Shown piece by piece: positions 41,345 through 50,869 of a DNA stretch of 64,000 nt. The stretch covers positions 124,001-188,000 of the forward strand of contig NZ_JACIEV010000002.1 in assembly GCF_014197105.1 (NCBI RefSeq), in the 5' to 3' direction. Under the pieces are notes generated by a model. That model saw only the letters and a list, made by a program, of their open reading frames with translations. It did not search any database and had not been told where the DNA came from. Every line of letters begins with the position of its first letter. The stretch's first letter is position 1. Made by a program: the position numbers and the translations under genes. This DNA is from Sphingomonas jinjuensis. GTDB lineage: Bacteria > Pseudomonadota > Alphaproteobacteria > Sphingomonadales > Sphingomonadaceae.

Positions 41345-43447
41345 ATGCGATTCAGCAACCTCTACGTCGAGAATTTCAAAGCAGTTGACAGCGTAGCGCT
41401 TGAGGGTTTGCAGGACGTTGTAGTGATTGCAGGACCGAATGGTTGTGGCAAGTCGACAATCCTCGACGCTGTTCGGCTATGGAAATCCGCGATAGGCGCC
41501 TATCAACGTGACGAGCTCCGTGTAAGCCTACAGGAGCTCGGATTCTCAGAGTCCACCGAGTCTCTTAAAACGATGCTTCAAACGCCGACCCGGTCGTTGG
41601 CAGTAACGGCCACCGTTGATTTTGCCTCGAACGAGCGCCGGTTTCTTCGAGACAACGTAGAACAATTATTGTCATTTTATTTTTTTCGCCAACGCGCTTC
41701 CGATCAAATGATGAGGCACTATTTCAATTACGACGGATTTCGCCTATCTGATGATTTTCGCACCCATTCGGGCGAGATTTGGCAGTCAGTCCACAATCAT
41801 CGAGAGGTTTTCCTGCAGCAGGTAAGTGAAAATAGCTGTGTCGCCACAATGTCCATTTCACCCACTGGCGATCTACAAACCAACGCCCCGTTTCTACTTA
41901 ACGTGTATCTCTCAATGTTTTTACCTCCCGACTTGGGAATAATCGATTATTACGGTCCGCAACGCGCTTTTGGTCGCGAGACTGTCGGAGGCATAACACT
42001 CCAAGTGCGTCAGCAACGCGCACAGCAACATAGTAGTGCGCTTTACCAGACGGCCGGGAAGGTTTCTAATATAAAGTCGGAGTTGGCATCGTCTTTTGTG
42101 AACAGGCTTCTCGCCGAGGCTGCGACAGGCCAGCAGCCAGATCACGGGGATATCGCCCTCGAACGCACCGTTCATGAGTTATTTCAGCGATTCATACCAG
42201 GTAAGACATTTGATGGGCTCAAGCCTACAGCCGATGGTGGACTAACGTTCGATGTTTCAACCCCAGCCGGCAAGCACGACATTGCAGAACTCAGCTCTGG
42301 TGAAAAGGAGTTGATTTACGGTTATTTACGCTTACGGAATTCGGAGCGACGCAACTCGATCATAATGATTGATGAACCCGAACTGCACCTGAACCCTCGA
42401 CTGACCGATGGGTTGCCGCATTTTTACTCAAAGCATTTTGGCTCAGCATTTAACAATCAGCTGTGGCTTATTACGCACTCAGACACCATTCTGCGCCAAT
42501 CAGTCGCTGCACCTGGTTTTAGCGTGTACCATATGCAAACGGCAGGCAGCTACCCAGAAGGGTCTCCTCAAGCAACGCAAATCGTTGGAAGCAATGACGT
42601 TGATCGAGCAATAATAGATCTCGTGGGGGATCTTGCGGCTTACAAACCTCGGGGCAAGTTGGTACTCCTAGAAGGGGGCGGGGATAGTGAATTCGACGCC
42701 TCCGTCGTAACTAAGTTATTTCCCGATTTTGCGTCGCGCGTAAATTTGATATCCTCTGACAATCGGAGCCGAGTCCGGAAGCTGCATAGCGTACTCCACA
42801 AAGTAGCTACGCAAAGTGGCCTATTTCACAATGTTGCATCTATAACTGATCGGGATATGGGCTACAGTGAAGAATTTCCTCCCCCAAATTCATTCACATG
42901 GGATTGCTATCATATAGAAAACTATCTCCTTGAGCCTACTTTCATTCGAGCTGTACTCATTGAATTGAATGAGATTAAACTGACTGTAAGTGAACTGGAC
43001 ATATATAATTGGCTCCGAGAGTCAGCGCGGGCAAGGCTTGACGAGCTGGTCAGACACGACGTCGAAAGCTGGTCCTCACGACTGCTAAGAAATGCAGTGC
43101 GCGTGAACACGCCGCGTGACACTCCCTTTATGGCGATCCGAGTGGTTGATGCCGCTAAGGCTAGTGTCGATCGATGCGTCAATCTACTTTCCAATCAGCT
43201 TTCGCCTGAGCAAATTAGCATGCGTTCTACGTCCACTCGCGAAACCCTCACTCGAGATCTCGGTACAGATGAATGGCGCAGTACTTTTCGAGGGCGGGAT
43301 ATTCTGAAGGAATTTGCAAGTCGGCACTGTCAACGGGTGACGTGGGACGTGCTGAGGGACCTGGTGCTCGGCAAGATGCAACTTGCGGAATATCAACCAG
43401 TCGGCATGGCTCGCATTCTCAACGCACCGGCGTGCGATAGCGTGTAG
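41345..43447 (+). CDS. ATPase-DUF4435 fusion, PARIS-like (AriA-AriB) defence protein
   Basis: 700 residues, markedly AT-richer than the neighbouring genes. N-terminal AAA_15/ABC-type ATPase: Walker A GPNGCGKST (~30-38), signature LSSGEKEL (~316), Walker B IIMIDEPELHL (~340) and H-loop THS. C-terminal DUF4435/TOPRIM-like part: LVLLEGGGDSEFD (~434), SITDRDMGY (~499) and WDCYHIENYLL (~520). In PARIS anti-phage systems these are AriA and AriB, which are sometimes fused. The combination and foreign composition suggest a fused PARIS-like system or a close OLD-type relative; no second component lies beside it. Confidence 0.8.
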   Translation: MRFSNLYVENFKAVDSVALEGLQDVVVIAGPNGCGKSTILDAVRLWKSAIGAYQRDELRVSLQELGFSESTESLKTMLQTPTRSLAVTATVDFASNERRFLRDNVEQLLSFYFFRQRASDQMMRHYFNYDGFRLSDDFRTHSGEIWQSVHNHREVFLQQVSENSCVATMSISPTGDLQTNAPFLLNVYLSMFLPPDLGIIDYYGPQRAFGRETVGGITLQVRQQRAQQHSSALYQTAGKVSNIKSELASSFVNRLLAEAATGQQPDHGDIALERTVHELFQRFIPGKTFDGLKPTADGGLTFDVSTPAGKHDIAELSSGEKELIYGYLRLRNSERRNSIIMIDEPELHLNPRLTDGLPHFYSKHFGSAFNNQLWLITHSDTILRQSVAAPGFSVYHMQTAGSYPEGSPQATQIVGSNDVDRAIIDLVGDLAAYKPRGKLVLLEGGGDSEFDASVVTKLFPDFASRVNLISSDNRSRVRKLHSVLHKVATQSGLFHNVASITDRDMGYSEEFPPPNSFTWDCYHIENYLLEPTFIRAVLIELNEIKLTVSELDIYNWLRESARARLDELVRHDVESWSSRLLRNAVRVNTPRDTPFMAIRVVDAAKASVDRCVNLLSNQLSPEQISMRSTSTRETLTRDLGTDEWRSTFRGRDILKEFASRHCQRVTWDVLRDLVLGKMQLAEYQPVGMARILNAPACDSV

Positions 43448-43503
43448 GTAGATTGGGAACACTCGCCCTTCCAATGTAGGAAAACCCATGCCCTAACCCC
43501 GGC

Positions 43504-43929
43504 ATGGCCGACGAAGACCCCCTCGCCTTCACCCCCGTCCCCACGTCCCGCGCCCGCCACAACGGCTGGACGCCCGAACGCCAACGCAGGTTCATCGCCG
43601 CGCTCGCGATGATCGGCCTCGTCAGCGTCGCCGCGCGCGAGGTGGGGATGTCCGCCAAATCGGCCTATGCGCTGCGCAAGCGCGCCGGCGCTGAGGAATT
43701 CGCCATCGCCTGGGACCGCGCCGTCGGCTCCGGCCAGGCGCATGCCCGCTCGACCGCGGTCGAGCGCGCCATCCACGGCACGCTCGTCCCCGTCTTCCAC
43801 CGCGGCAAGCGCGTCGGCGCGCGGCGGGTGTTCGACAACAAGTTGCTGGTCGTCGCGCTGCGCGCCTTCGCGGCGCCCGGCACCCTGGGTCCGGCGTTCA
43901 GCCGCGATCGCCTCGACGATCCGGCATGA
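43504..43929 (+). CDS. HTH protein, terminase-small-subunit-like
   Basis: 141 residues. 'GWTPERQRRFIAALAMIGLVSVAAREVGMSAKSAYALRKRAGAEEFAIAWDRA' is a conserved sphingomonad pattern with a homeodomain-like helix-turn-helix similar to small terminase subunits. No packaging genes are near, so it is not necessarily phage; perhaps a regulator. Function unknown. Confidence 0.75.
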   Translation: MADEDPLAFTPVPTSRARHNGWTPERQRRFIAALAMIGLVSVAAREVGMSAKSAYALRKRAGAEEFAIAWDRAVGSGQAHARSTAVERAIHGTLVPVFHRGKRVGARRVFDNKLLVVALRAFAAPGTLGPAFSRDRLDDPA

Positions 43930-43989
43930 CGTCCCCGCATATGGGTGCTTACCTTCGTTACCTTGCCGCCATCCGCGCGGCGGCCAGGC

Positions 43990-44337
43990 TCAGCCCCGCT
44001 CGACCGCCATCAGCGCGTTGCCGCCGTACTTCTCGTCGGTCGGATCGAACAGCGCGCTCGGCACGAAGCGGCGCGGCGTGATGCGCAGGCCGACCAGCCC
44101 GGCGAGCTTGAACTGGCCCAGCTTCTCCTCGCGCGGCGGCTTGCCGTCACGCTCCACCGTCACCGCGTCGATGTAGATCTCGTCATGCTTGGTGAAGATC
44201 ATGTGCGGTGCCAGCACCACCTCGCCGCGGTTGTACGTCGCGGTCACCGCCTGGCGCTTGACGATCGCCTCGAAGATGACGGTTGGGGACGGCGCCGGCG
44301 TGGTCGGCGCGCTTTGCAGGGTCGCGCTGTTGTTCAT
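43990..44337 (-). CDS. Stand-alone WYL-like domain protein
   Basis: 115 residues from ATG at 44337. 'IVKRQAVTATYNRGEVVLAPHMIFTKHDEIYIDAVTVE' then 'GQFKLAGLVGLRITPRRF' follows the strand pattern of WYL ligand-binding domains (Y..., APH..., IYIDA..., F.L..L..L) without the HTH that usually accompanies them. Assignment is by pattern only. Function unknown; could be a ligand-sensing or nucleic-acid-binding domain. Confidence 0.6.
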   Translation of the reverse strand: MNNSATLQSAPTTPAPSPTVIFEAIVKRQAVTATYNRGEVVLAPHMIFTKHDEIYIDAVTVERDGKPPREEKLGQFKLAGLVGLRITPRRFVPSALFDPTDEKYGGNALMAVERG

Positions 44338-44418
44338 GGCCGTCCTTCTGCCCTTTTTGTTGCGCTGCAGCAAGTGCGTGTGGACGGAACACCTGTGTTA
44401 GCTCGCCGTTCCCGTCGG

Positions 44419-44913
44419 ATGAGCACCACCGCCGAACGCGATGATCCCAAGCTGTGGGAGAAGGTTAAGAAGCAGGTCATCGCCGGATCGAAGGGCGGCG
44501 ACAAGGGCGAATGGTCCGCCCGCAAGGCGCAATTGGCGGTCGCCGAGTATAAGAAAAAGGGCGGTGGCTATGTTGGTGAGAAGGACGAGCACAACTCGCT
44601 CCACGAATGGACCGAGGAGGAGTGGGGCACCAAGTCGGGCAAGAAGAGCGGCGACACCCACGAACGCTATCTGCCGAAGAAGGCGCGCGAGGCGCTGAGC
44701 GACGAGGAGTATAAGAAGACCACCGCCAGGAAGCGCGCCGACACCGCCAAGGGCAAGCAATTCTCCAGGCAGCCCAAGCAGGTTGCCGAGAAAACCGCCA
44801 AATATCGCGATCATTGCACCAAGGCCGATCTCTATGCCGAGGCGAAAAAGCGCGACATCCCCGGTCGCTCGTCGATGACAAAGGCTCAGCTGGCGAACGC
44901 GTTGGCCGACTGA
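44419..44913 (+). CDS. DUF5872 protein with SAP/Rho-N-like C-terminus
   Basis: 164 residues, Lys/Glu-rich. 'DPKLWEKVKKQVIAGSKGGDKGEWSARKAQLAVAEYKKKGGGY' and 'WTEEEWGTKSGKKS...RYLPKKAREALSDEEY' match the DUF5872 family; the C-terminus TKADLYAEAKKRDIPGRSSMTKAQLANAL is a SAP/Rho-N-like helical motif typical of DNA/RNA-binding. Probably binds nucleic acids. Function unknown. Confidence 0.85.
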   Translation: MSTTAERDDPKLWEKVKKQVIAGSKGGDKGEWSARKAQLAVAEYKKKGGGYVGEKDEHNSLHEWTEEEWGTKSGKKSGDTHERYLPKKAREALSDEEYKKTTARKRADTAKGKQFSRQPKQVAEKTAKYRDHCTKADLYAEAKKRDIPGRSSMTKAQLANALAD

Positions 44914-44993
44914 CCAAAACCTTCGCGCAACAACGCGGTGGGAACGGCCCCGCCGCCAACCCGTTGCCGTTCCATCATTTACCGGAGAGCGTC

Positions 44994-45818
44994 ATGCCTT
45001 ATATCAAAACCCGCGACGGCACCGACATTTACGTCAAGGATTGGGGCAGCGGGCGTCCCGTGGTCCTCATTCACGGCTGGCCCCTCAACGCCGACAGCTG
45101 GGACGAGCAGGCGATGGCGCTGGCCGACGCGGGCTTCCGCGCGATCGCCTACGACCGTCGCGGCTTCGGCCGGTCGGGCCAGCCCTTCTCTGGCTACGAC
45201 TATGACACGCTCACCGACGACCTCGCCGACGTGCTGAAGGAGACCGGCGCGGAGCAGGACGCGACGCTCGTCGGCTTCTCGATGGGCGGCGGCGAAGTCG
45301 CCCGCTACATGAGCCGTCACGACGGCAAGGGCGTCGTCGCCGCCGGCCTGATCGCGTCGGTCGTGCCCTATATGCTCCAGACCGACGACAATCCCGACGG
45401 CACCCCGGGCGACAAGCTCAATGCCATCGGCGAGGGGATCAAGAAGGATCGGTACGGCTTCTTCCAGAGCTTCTTCAAGGACTTCTACGGCGTCGGCCTG
45501 ATCGAGCATCCGGTCAGCCAGGGCCAGGTCGACTGGGCCTGGTGGGCGCAGAACCAGGCCGGGCTGAAGCCGATCCTGGCGTGCGCAGAAAGCTTCGGCA
45601 GCACCGACTTCCGCCCCGATCTCGCCAGCTTCCGCGTGCCCACGCTGATCGTCCACGGCACCTCGGACAAGACCGTGCCCATCGACGCCGCGGGCCGCGC
45701 CGCCGCCGCCGGCATCGCGAACAGCCAGCTGGTCGAGTACGACGGTGCGCCGCACGGCCTCACCGCGACGCACAGCGATCGCTTCACCAACGACCTGCTG
45801 ACGTTCCTCGGCCGCTGA
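44994..45818 (+). CDS. Alpha/beta hydrolase (non-haem chloroperoxidase/esterase type)
   Basis: 274 residues. Catalytic Ser in GFSMGGGE, Asp in HGTSDKTVP and His in APHGLTATH; oxyanion-hole region HGWPLNADSW. Resembles cofactor-free haloperoxidase/arylesterases. Substrate unknown. ATG at 44994 follows CCGGAGAG. Confidence 0.92.
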   Translation: MPYIKTRDGTDIYVKDWGSGRPVVLIHGWPLNADSWDEQAMALADAGFRAIAYDRRGFGRSGQPFSGYDYDTLTDDLADVLKETGAEQDATLVGFSMGGGEVARYMSRHDGKGVVAAGLIASVVPYMLQTDDNPDGTPGDKLNAIGEGIKKDRYGFFQSFFKDFYGVGLIEHPVSQGQVDWAWWAQNQAGLKPILACAESFGSTDFRPDLASFRVPTLIVHGTSDKTVPIDAAGRAAAAGIANSQLVEYDGAPHGLTATHSDRFTNDLLTFLGR

Positions 45819-45825
45819 ACGACGA

Positions 45826-45853
45826 AGGGGCGGTCCGATGAACCGCCCCTTTA
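45826..45853 (+). terminator. Rho-independent terminator
   Basis: Stem AGGGGCGGT/ACCGCCCCT (45826-45834 and 45842-45850) with a 7-base loop, followed by TTAT. Ends the hydrolase gene. Confidence 0.8.
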
Positions 45854-45865
45854 TCCTAGTCCGTC

Positions 45866-45886
45866 ATGCTGAATTCGTTTCAGCAT
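45866..45886. repeat. REP-like palindrome
   Basis: ATGCTGAA/TTCAGCAT stem (45866-45873 and 45879-45886) with a 5-base loop, the common sphingomonad element GTCATGCTGAA...TTCAGCAT. Located just downstream of the terminator and next to the FtsB-like gene end. Confidence 0.7.
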
Positions 45887-45899
45887 CTCGGTCGATAAG

Positions 45900-46238
45900 T
45901 CATTGGTTTCCCAGCGGAACGATCACCTCATCCGGGTGCGCAACATTCAGCTCCTTGCGGACCATCTCGTCGACCATGTCCGGGTTGGCATGATCCGGAT
46001 CGAGCAGCGCGACCCGGTTCTTCAACACCGTCCGCTTGGCGTCGAGCGCGGCATAGTCCTTCTCGCGCTTCACCAGTTGCCGCTTGTAATCGCCATAGGC
46101 CAGGATGCCGTTGGGCCCGAGCACCGCATAGGCGCCGAAGAACGCCATCAGCACCAACCCCGCCGCGGGCAGTGCCGCCCGGCGCAGCGTCTTGCCGAGT
46201 GCCGATCCCTTGGTGATCCGCGTCTTCGTCGCTTTCAT
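45900..46238 (-). CDS. FtsB/DivIC-like septum formation protein
   Basis: 112 residues: basic cytoplasmic N-terminus, one TM helix (AALPAAGLVLMAFFGAYAVLG), then a coiled coil (YGDYKRQLVKREKDYAALDAKRTVLKNRVALL) and the short C-terminal 'DPDHANPDMVDEMVRKELNVAHPDEVIV' typical of the DivIC/FtsB family. A divisome linker of FtsL and FtsQ. 14 bases downstream of eno, a conserved pairing. Confidence 0.9.
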   Translation of the reverse strand: MKATKTRITKGSALGKTLRRAALPAAGLVLMAFFGAYAVLGPNGILAYGDYKRQLVKREKDYAALDAKRTVLKNRVALLDPDHANPDMVDEMVRKELNVAHPDEVIVPLGNQ

Positions 46239-46252
46239 CGCCCCTGGTCCCT

Positions 46253-47545
<1,293 letters not shown>

Positions 47546-47668
47546 CTAGATCGGGTGGTGCTCGCGCCGGCTCTATCGCCCCCGTCCGCAGGCGGCAATC
47601 GCCAGCGGCGGGGAACAACGCCTTGCCCGGCGGGGTTGTTGGGCAACTTATCGAGGAGGGCTCACCCC

Positions 47669-48184
47669 ATGGCCGACAATGATCTCAAACCGCTGGGCAG
47701 CAGCGATCTCGACACACCACCCGCCGGTGCCAGTTTCCAGCCGGCGGAGCCGCTGAAGAACGCCGGCGTCGAATTCTCGTCGGCTGCCGATGACGCCTCC
47801 AGCCGAGCGGCGGACGCGAAGCAGGCGCTCAAGGACGGCGCCCAGAAATATTCGGAGCAGGCGACCGACCGCATCCGTACCCTCGCCGATACCGGTAAGG
47901 AGCGCGCCACGGGTCAGCTCGATCAATTCTCGCAGCTGCTCAATGATGCTGCAGCCCAGGTCGACGACAAGCTGGGCGCCCAATATGGCGACTACGCGCG
48001 TTCGGCCGCCAATGCGGTTTCGAGCTTCTCCGCCGATCTGCGCAACAAAGATGTGGATCAGGTCTTCGACGACGTTCGCGAGCTGGTGCGCAAGAGCCCC
48101 GGCGTCGCCGTCGGCGTCGCCGCTGCGCTCGGCTTCGTCGTCGCGCGGCTGGTGCAGGCCGGCCTCGACAGCGACCGGGCCTGA
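47669..48184 (+). CDS. DUF883/ElaB-like membrane-associated protein
   Basis: 171 residues. Acidic N-terminal half, long amphipathic helix region (RAADAKQALKDGAQKYSEQATDRIRTLADTGKERA), and a C-terminal TM/Gly motif (GVAVGVAAALGFVVARLV). Begins a four-gene operon of small membrane proteins. SD GAGGAGGG precedes the ATG. Likely a ribosome- or membrane-stress protein. Confidence 0.75.
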   Translation: MADNDLKPLGSSDLDTPPAGASFQPAEPLKNAGVEFSSAADDASSRAADAKQALKDGAQKYSEQATDRIRTLADTGKERATGQLDQFSQLLNDAAAQVDDKLGAQYGDYARSAANAVSSFSADLRNKDVDQVFDDVRELVRKSPGVAVGVAAALGFVVARLVQAGLDSDRA

Positions 48185-48190
48185 CGCGCC

Positions 48191-48523
48191 TTGGCTGGTC
48201 TTGCGCCGACGGAGGAAAAGGTGGCGACGCTCGTCTCGCGACTGGTCGACGAGGCCCGGTCTTTGGCCGGCGCCGAAGTCGAGCTAGTAAAGGCTCGTAT
48301 CGGCGCCAAGACATCCGCCTATAAAAGCGCGATCGTGTTCTTCGCCATCGCCGGCGTGCTGGCGCTGGGGGCGTTCATCGCCCTGCTCGTCGGGTTGATC
48401 CTGTCGCTCGCCACCGTGATCGGCCCCGGATATGCGACGCTCGTGGTCGTTGGCGTGACGCTGGTGGTAGCCGGCGTGCTGGCATTGATCGGCAAATCGC
48501 GCCTCGGTGGGGCGAAGCCGTGA
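48191..48523 (+). CDS. Phage_holin_3_6-type (actinobacterial holin-X) family membrane protein
   Basis: 110 residues with a TTG start. N-terminal amphipathic helix (LVSRLVDEARSLAGAEVELVKARI), then two TM helices. The family is chromosomal and not a phage holin despite the name. Second gene of the operon; stop overlaps the next GTG. Confidence 0.85.
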   Translation: MAGLAPTEEKVATLVSRLVDEARSLAGAEVELVKARIGAKTSAYKSAIVFFAIAGVLALGAFIALLVGLILSLATVIGPGYATLVVVGVTLVVAGVLALIGKSRLGGAKP

Positions 48524-48819
48524 GCGGTGGCATCGATCCTCACCAGCGGCTTGCCGAGGCAGAGGCACGGGCAATTGCCGCGCGTGAACAGCTGACCGGC
48601 ACGCTGAATCAGCTCCAGGAGCGCCTCAATCCCAAGCTGCTCGCCGAACGTGCCGCACGCGAAGCGGCCGACGCCGGTTCCAAGGCGGCGCGGGTCGGCG
48701 TCGAAACCGCACGGCGCAATCCGGGCGCGGTCGCTGGCCTGTCCGCCGTCGCCGGCCTTTTTCTCGCGCGGCACCGCATCGCCGACCTCTTCTCACGCAA
48801 AGGAACTACCGATGCCTGA
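48520..48819 (+). CDS. DUF3618 protein
   Basis: 99 residues, GTG start at 48520 in the overlap. 'QRLAEAEARAIAAREQLTGTLNQLQERLNPKLLAERA' is the DUF3618-type helix; ends in a short hydrophobic helix. Third gene in the stress-type operon. Confidence 0.8.
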   Translation: MSGGIDPHQRLAEAEARAIAAREQLTGTLNQLQERLNPKLLAERAAREAADAGSKAARVGVETARRNPGAVAGLSAVAGLFLARHRIADLFSRKGTTDA

Positions 48820-49204
48820 TACCACGATCCATTCCGACCATCCGCAGCTTCATGACGCCGCCGACCGCGCGCGCGAGGCGGCTACCCAGGCCCGCCAAAG
48901 CATCGAGTCGAACCCGCTTGCCGTCGTCGCCGGCGGCCTGGCCGTCGGTGCGATCGCCGGTGCCCTGCTTCCCCGCTCGTCCAAGGAAAAGGAACTGCTC
49001 GCACCGCTCGGCCGCCAGCTCGGCGAGCGCGCGCGTGCCGCCGTCAGCGCGGCGCGAGAAGCGGGCAAGACCGAACTCGACCAGCTCGGCATCAGCAAGG
49101 GCGCGGCCAAGGATCAGGCACGCGGTCTCGCCGATGGGCTGGTGAAGGCGCTGTCGAGCGCCGGTAGCGCCGCGGCGAAGTCGGCGGCTAAGCGTAACGC
49201 GTGA
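48812..49204 (+). CDS. Membrane-associated helical protein (fourth operon gene)
   Basis: 130 residues from ATG at 48812. Amphipathic helices around one hydrophobic segment (LAVVAGGLAVGAIAGALL), then Ala/Glu/Arg-rich coiled coil. Overlaps DUF3618 by 8 bases. Function unknown, presumably part of the same membrane complex. Confidence 0.7.
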   Translation: MPDTTIHSDHPQLHDAADRAREAATQARQSIESNPLAVVAGGLAVGAIAGALLPRSSKEKELLAPLGRQLGERARAAVSAAREAGKTELDQLGISKGAAKDQARGLADGLVKALSSAGSAAAKSAAKRNA

Positions 49205-49255
49205 ATCGACGACGCGGGGTTCACCCCCGCGTCGCCCCGCGCTAAGGGGCCGCGC

Positions 49256-49489
49256 ATGAGCAAGCTGCATCTCGTCTTCGGCGGCCGCGTGTCGGACCCC
49301 CGAACGCTGGAATTCGCCGACCCCTCGTCGCTCGAGATCGTCGGCATCTTCCCCGACTATGCCAGTGCCGAAAAGGCGTGGCGTGCCGCCGCCCAGCGCA
49401 CCGTCGACGACGCCGAGATGCGCTTCGTCGTGGTCCACCTTCATCGTCTGCTCGAACCCGACCTGCTGTCGCCGCCCAGCGCTTCGTAG
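49256..49489 (+). CDS. DUF4170 protein
   Basis: 77 residues. 'LHLVFGGRVSDPRTLEFADPSSLEIVGIFPDYASAEKAWRAAAQRTVDDAEMRFVVVHLHRLL' is the DUF4170 consensus, nearly universal in alphaproteobacteria; molecular role unknown. Confidence 0.92.
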   Translation: MSKLHLVFGGRVSDPRTLEFADPSSLEIVGIFPDYASAEKAWRAAAQRTVDDAEMRFVVVHLHRLLEPDLLSPPSAS

Positions 49490-49496
49490 GACTTGG

Positions 49497-50279
49497 CTAG
49501 AACATCTCGTCCAGGCAGCGGTGGAAATCCAGCCGCTGCAGGTCGAGCGTGTCAATGCCATAGGCGCTGACGAAGCGAGCGGCATGGCTGTCGCCGAATT
49601 CGCGCAGGTTCTGCCACAGGATGGCGATGTCCTGGTACGGATCGGCAACGCCCATCCGCCCGACGTCAATGCAACCCGTCACGCGACCCGCATCGTCGAT
49701 CAGCACATTGCCGAGCGAGAAATCGCCATGGGTTACGACCCGCTCGTACGACCCTGGGCGTAGACACATCAACTCATCCCATAGCCGCTCGGCGGACCAG
49801 CCCTCGTGATCGTCGTCGAAATCGTCGAGGTCGACCGCACCCGCCGTCATCCGCCGGCGCGCCGCCGCCAGTCGAACGCCAGCCCCGGCATCGAACGGAC
49901 ATTCGTCGACCGGCAGGGCGTGAAGCTGGCGCAGAAAGCCGGCGAGGGCGTCGATCACCATCGGCAGCGTCGTCGGATTGTGCTCGATCCAGTCATCGCC
50001 CGTCCGGCCGGCAACAGCGCCGGTCAGCAGCCACGCCTCGCCAGCGGCCCGAACGAAATGGATCGGCTCGGCGCATGGCACTCTGCCCTGCAGCCACGCC
50101 AGCCGATGCGCCTCGTCGGCGACGTCGACGGCAATGTCGCCGATCCCATGCTTGAGGTAACGAACGCCGCCGTCGCTCGCGGTGAGGCGGAGCACGGTTG
50201 CCCCCGCCTCGCCAGCAAGCACGGGGTCAACGGCGCAATTGGCGATCAGCTCGGTCAGGGAAGGCGGTAGACCGATCAC
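49497..50279 (-). CDS. APH(3')-like aminoglycoside phosphotransferase family protein
   Basis: 260 residues. Catalytic Brenner motif HGDFSLGNVL (~187) and metal-binding GCIDVGRMGVADPYQD (~205), with the ELMCLRPG and C-terminal LDEMF ends characteristic of APH(3') kinases. May confer kanamycin/neomycin-type resistance, but it could phosphorylate another substrate. It is a chromosomal single gene without mobile element neighbours. Confidence 0.88.
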   Translation of the reverse strand: MIGLPPSLTELIANCAVDPVLAGEAGATVLRLTASDGGVRYLKHGIGDIAVDVADEAHRLAWLQGRVPCAEPIHFVRAAGEAWLLTGAVAGRTGDDWIEHNPTTLPMVIDALAGFLRQLHALPVDECPFDAGAGVRLAAARRRMTAGAVDLDDFDDDHEGWSAERLWDELMCLRPGSYERVVTHGDFSLGNVLIDDAGRVTGCIDVGRMGVADPYQDIAILWQNLREFGDSHAARFVSAYGIDTLDLQRLDFHRCLDEMF

Positions 50280-50319
50280 GACGCGGTCACCCGTGCAGCC
50301 TCGACCGGACAGCGCCTGG

Positions 50320-50796
50320 TCAGATGAACTCGATCTTGTTGACGACGTAATAGCGATCGCCGGCAGGCACCGACACCTCGACCTCGTCCTCGACCCTGCG
50401 CCCGATCAGGGCGCGACCCAGCGGCGAATTATAGCTGATCCGCCCGGTCTTCGCATCCGCCTCGGTCTGGCCGACGATCTGATAGCGCACCGGCTTGTCG
50501 TCGTCGTCGAGCAGCGTGACGGTGGCGCCGAATACCACCTTGTCGCCCGACAGATCCTTCGGATCGATGATCTGCGCGCGGCTCAGCTTGTCCTCGATGT
50601 CGGCGATCGACGCCTCGATCTGGCCCTGCCGCTCCTTCGCCGCATGATATTCGGCATTTTCCGATAGGTCGCCGTGGGCGCGCGCTTCCTCGATCGCATC
50701 GACGATGTGCGGCCGTTCCTCTTTCAGACGCTTCAGGTCCGCATTGAGCTTTTCATAGCCCTCCTGCAGCATCGGCATCTTCTCGACGGTCGCCAT
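50320..50796 (-). CDS. greA: Transcription elongation factor GreA
   Basis: 158 residues. Coiled-coil N-terminal domain ([25 protein letters not shown]...[16 protein letters not shown]) with the acidic loop at its tip, and the FKBP-like C-terminal domain ([29 protein letters not shown]). Rescues backtracked RNA polymerase. Confidence 0.97.
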   Translation of the reverse strand: MATVEKMPMLQEGYEKLNADLKRLKEERPHIVDAIEEARAHGDLSENAEYHAAKERQGQIEASIADIEDKLSRAQIIDPKDLSGDKVVFGATVTLLDDDDKPVRYQIVGQTEADAKTGRISYNSPLGRALIGRRVEDEVEVSVPAGDRYYVVNKIEFI

Positions 50797-50823
50797 GGTA
50801 AAGTCCCCAAATTCCTGCCCCGC

Positions 50824-50843
50824 GCGGGTTTCGTTTAACCCGC
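50824..50843 (-). terminator. Hairpin downstream of carB
   Basis: GCGGGTT/AACCCGC (50824-50830 and 50837-50843) with a 6-base loop in the gap between the carB stop and greA start. No long T-run, so an attenuating or stabilising hairpin is equally possible. Confidence 0.5.
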
Positions 50844-50869
50844 CCGCACCTCACGCCATTATGTCGGGA

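Noticed and set aside
48191..48523. Prophage holin
   Set aside because: Holin-X family members are chromosomal; no phage genes are adjacent.
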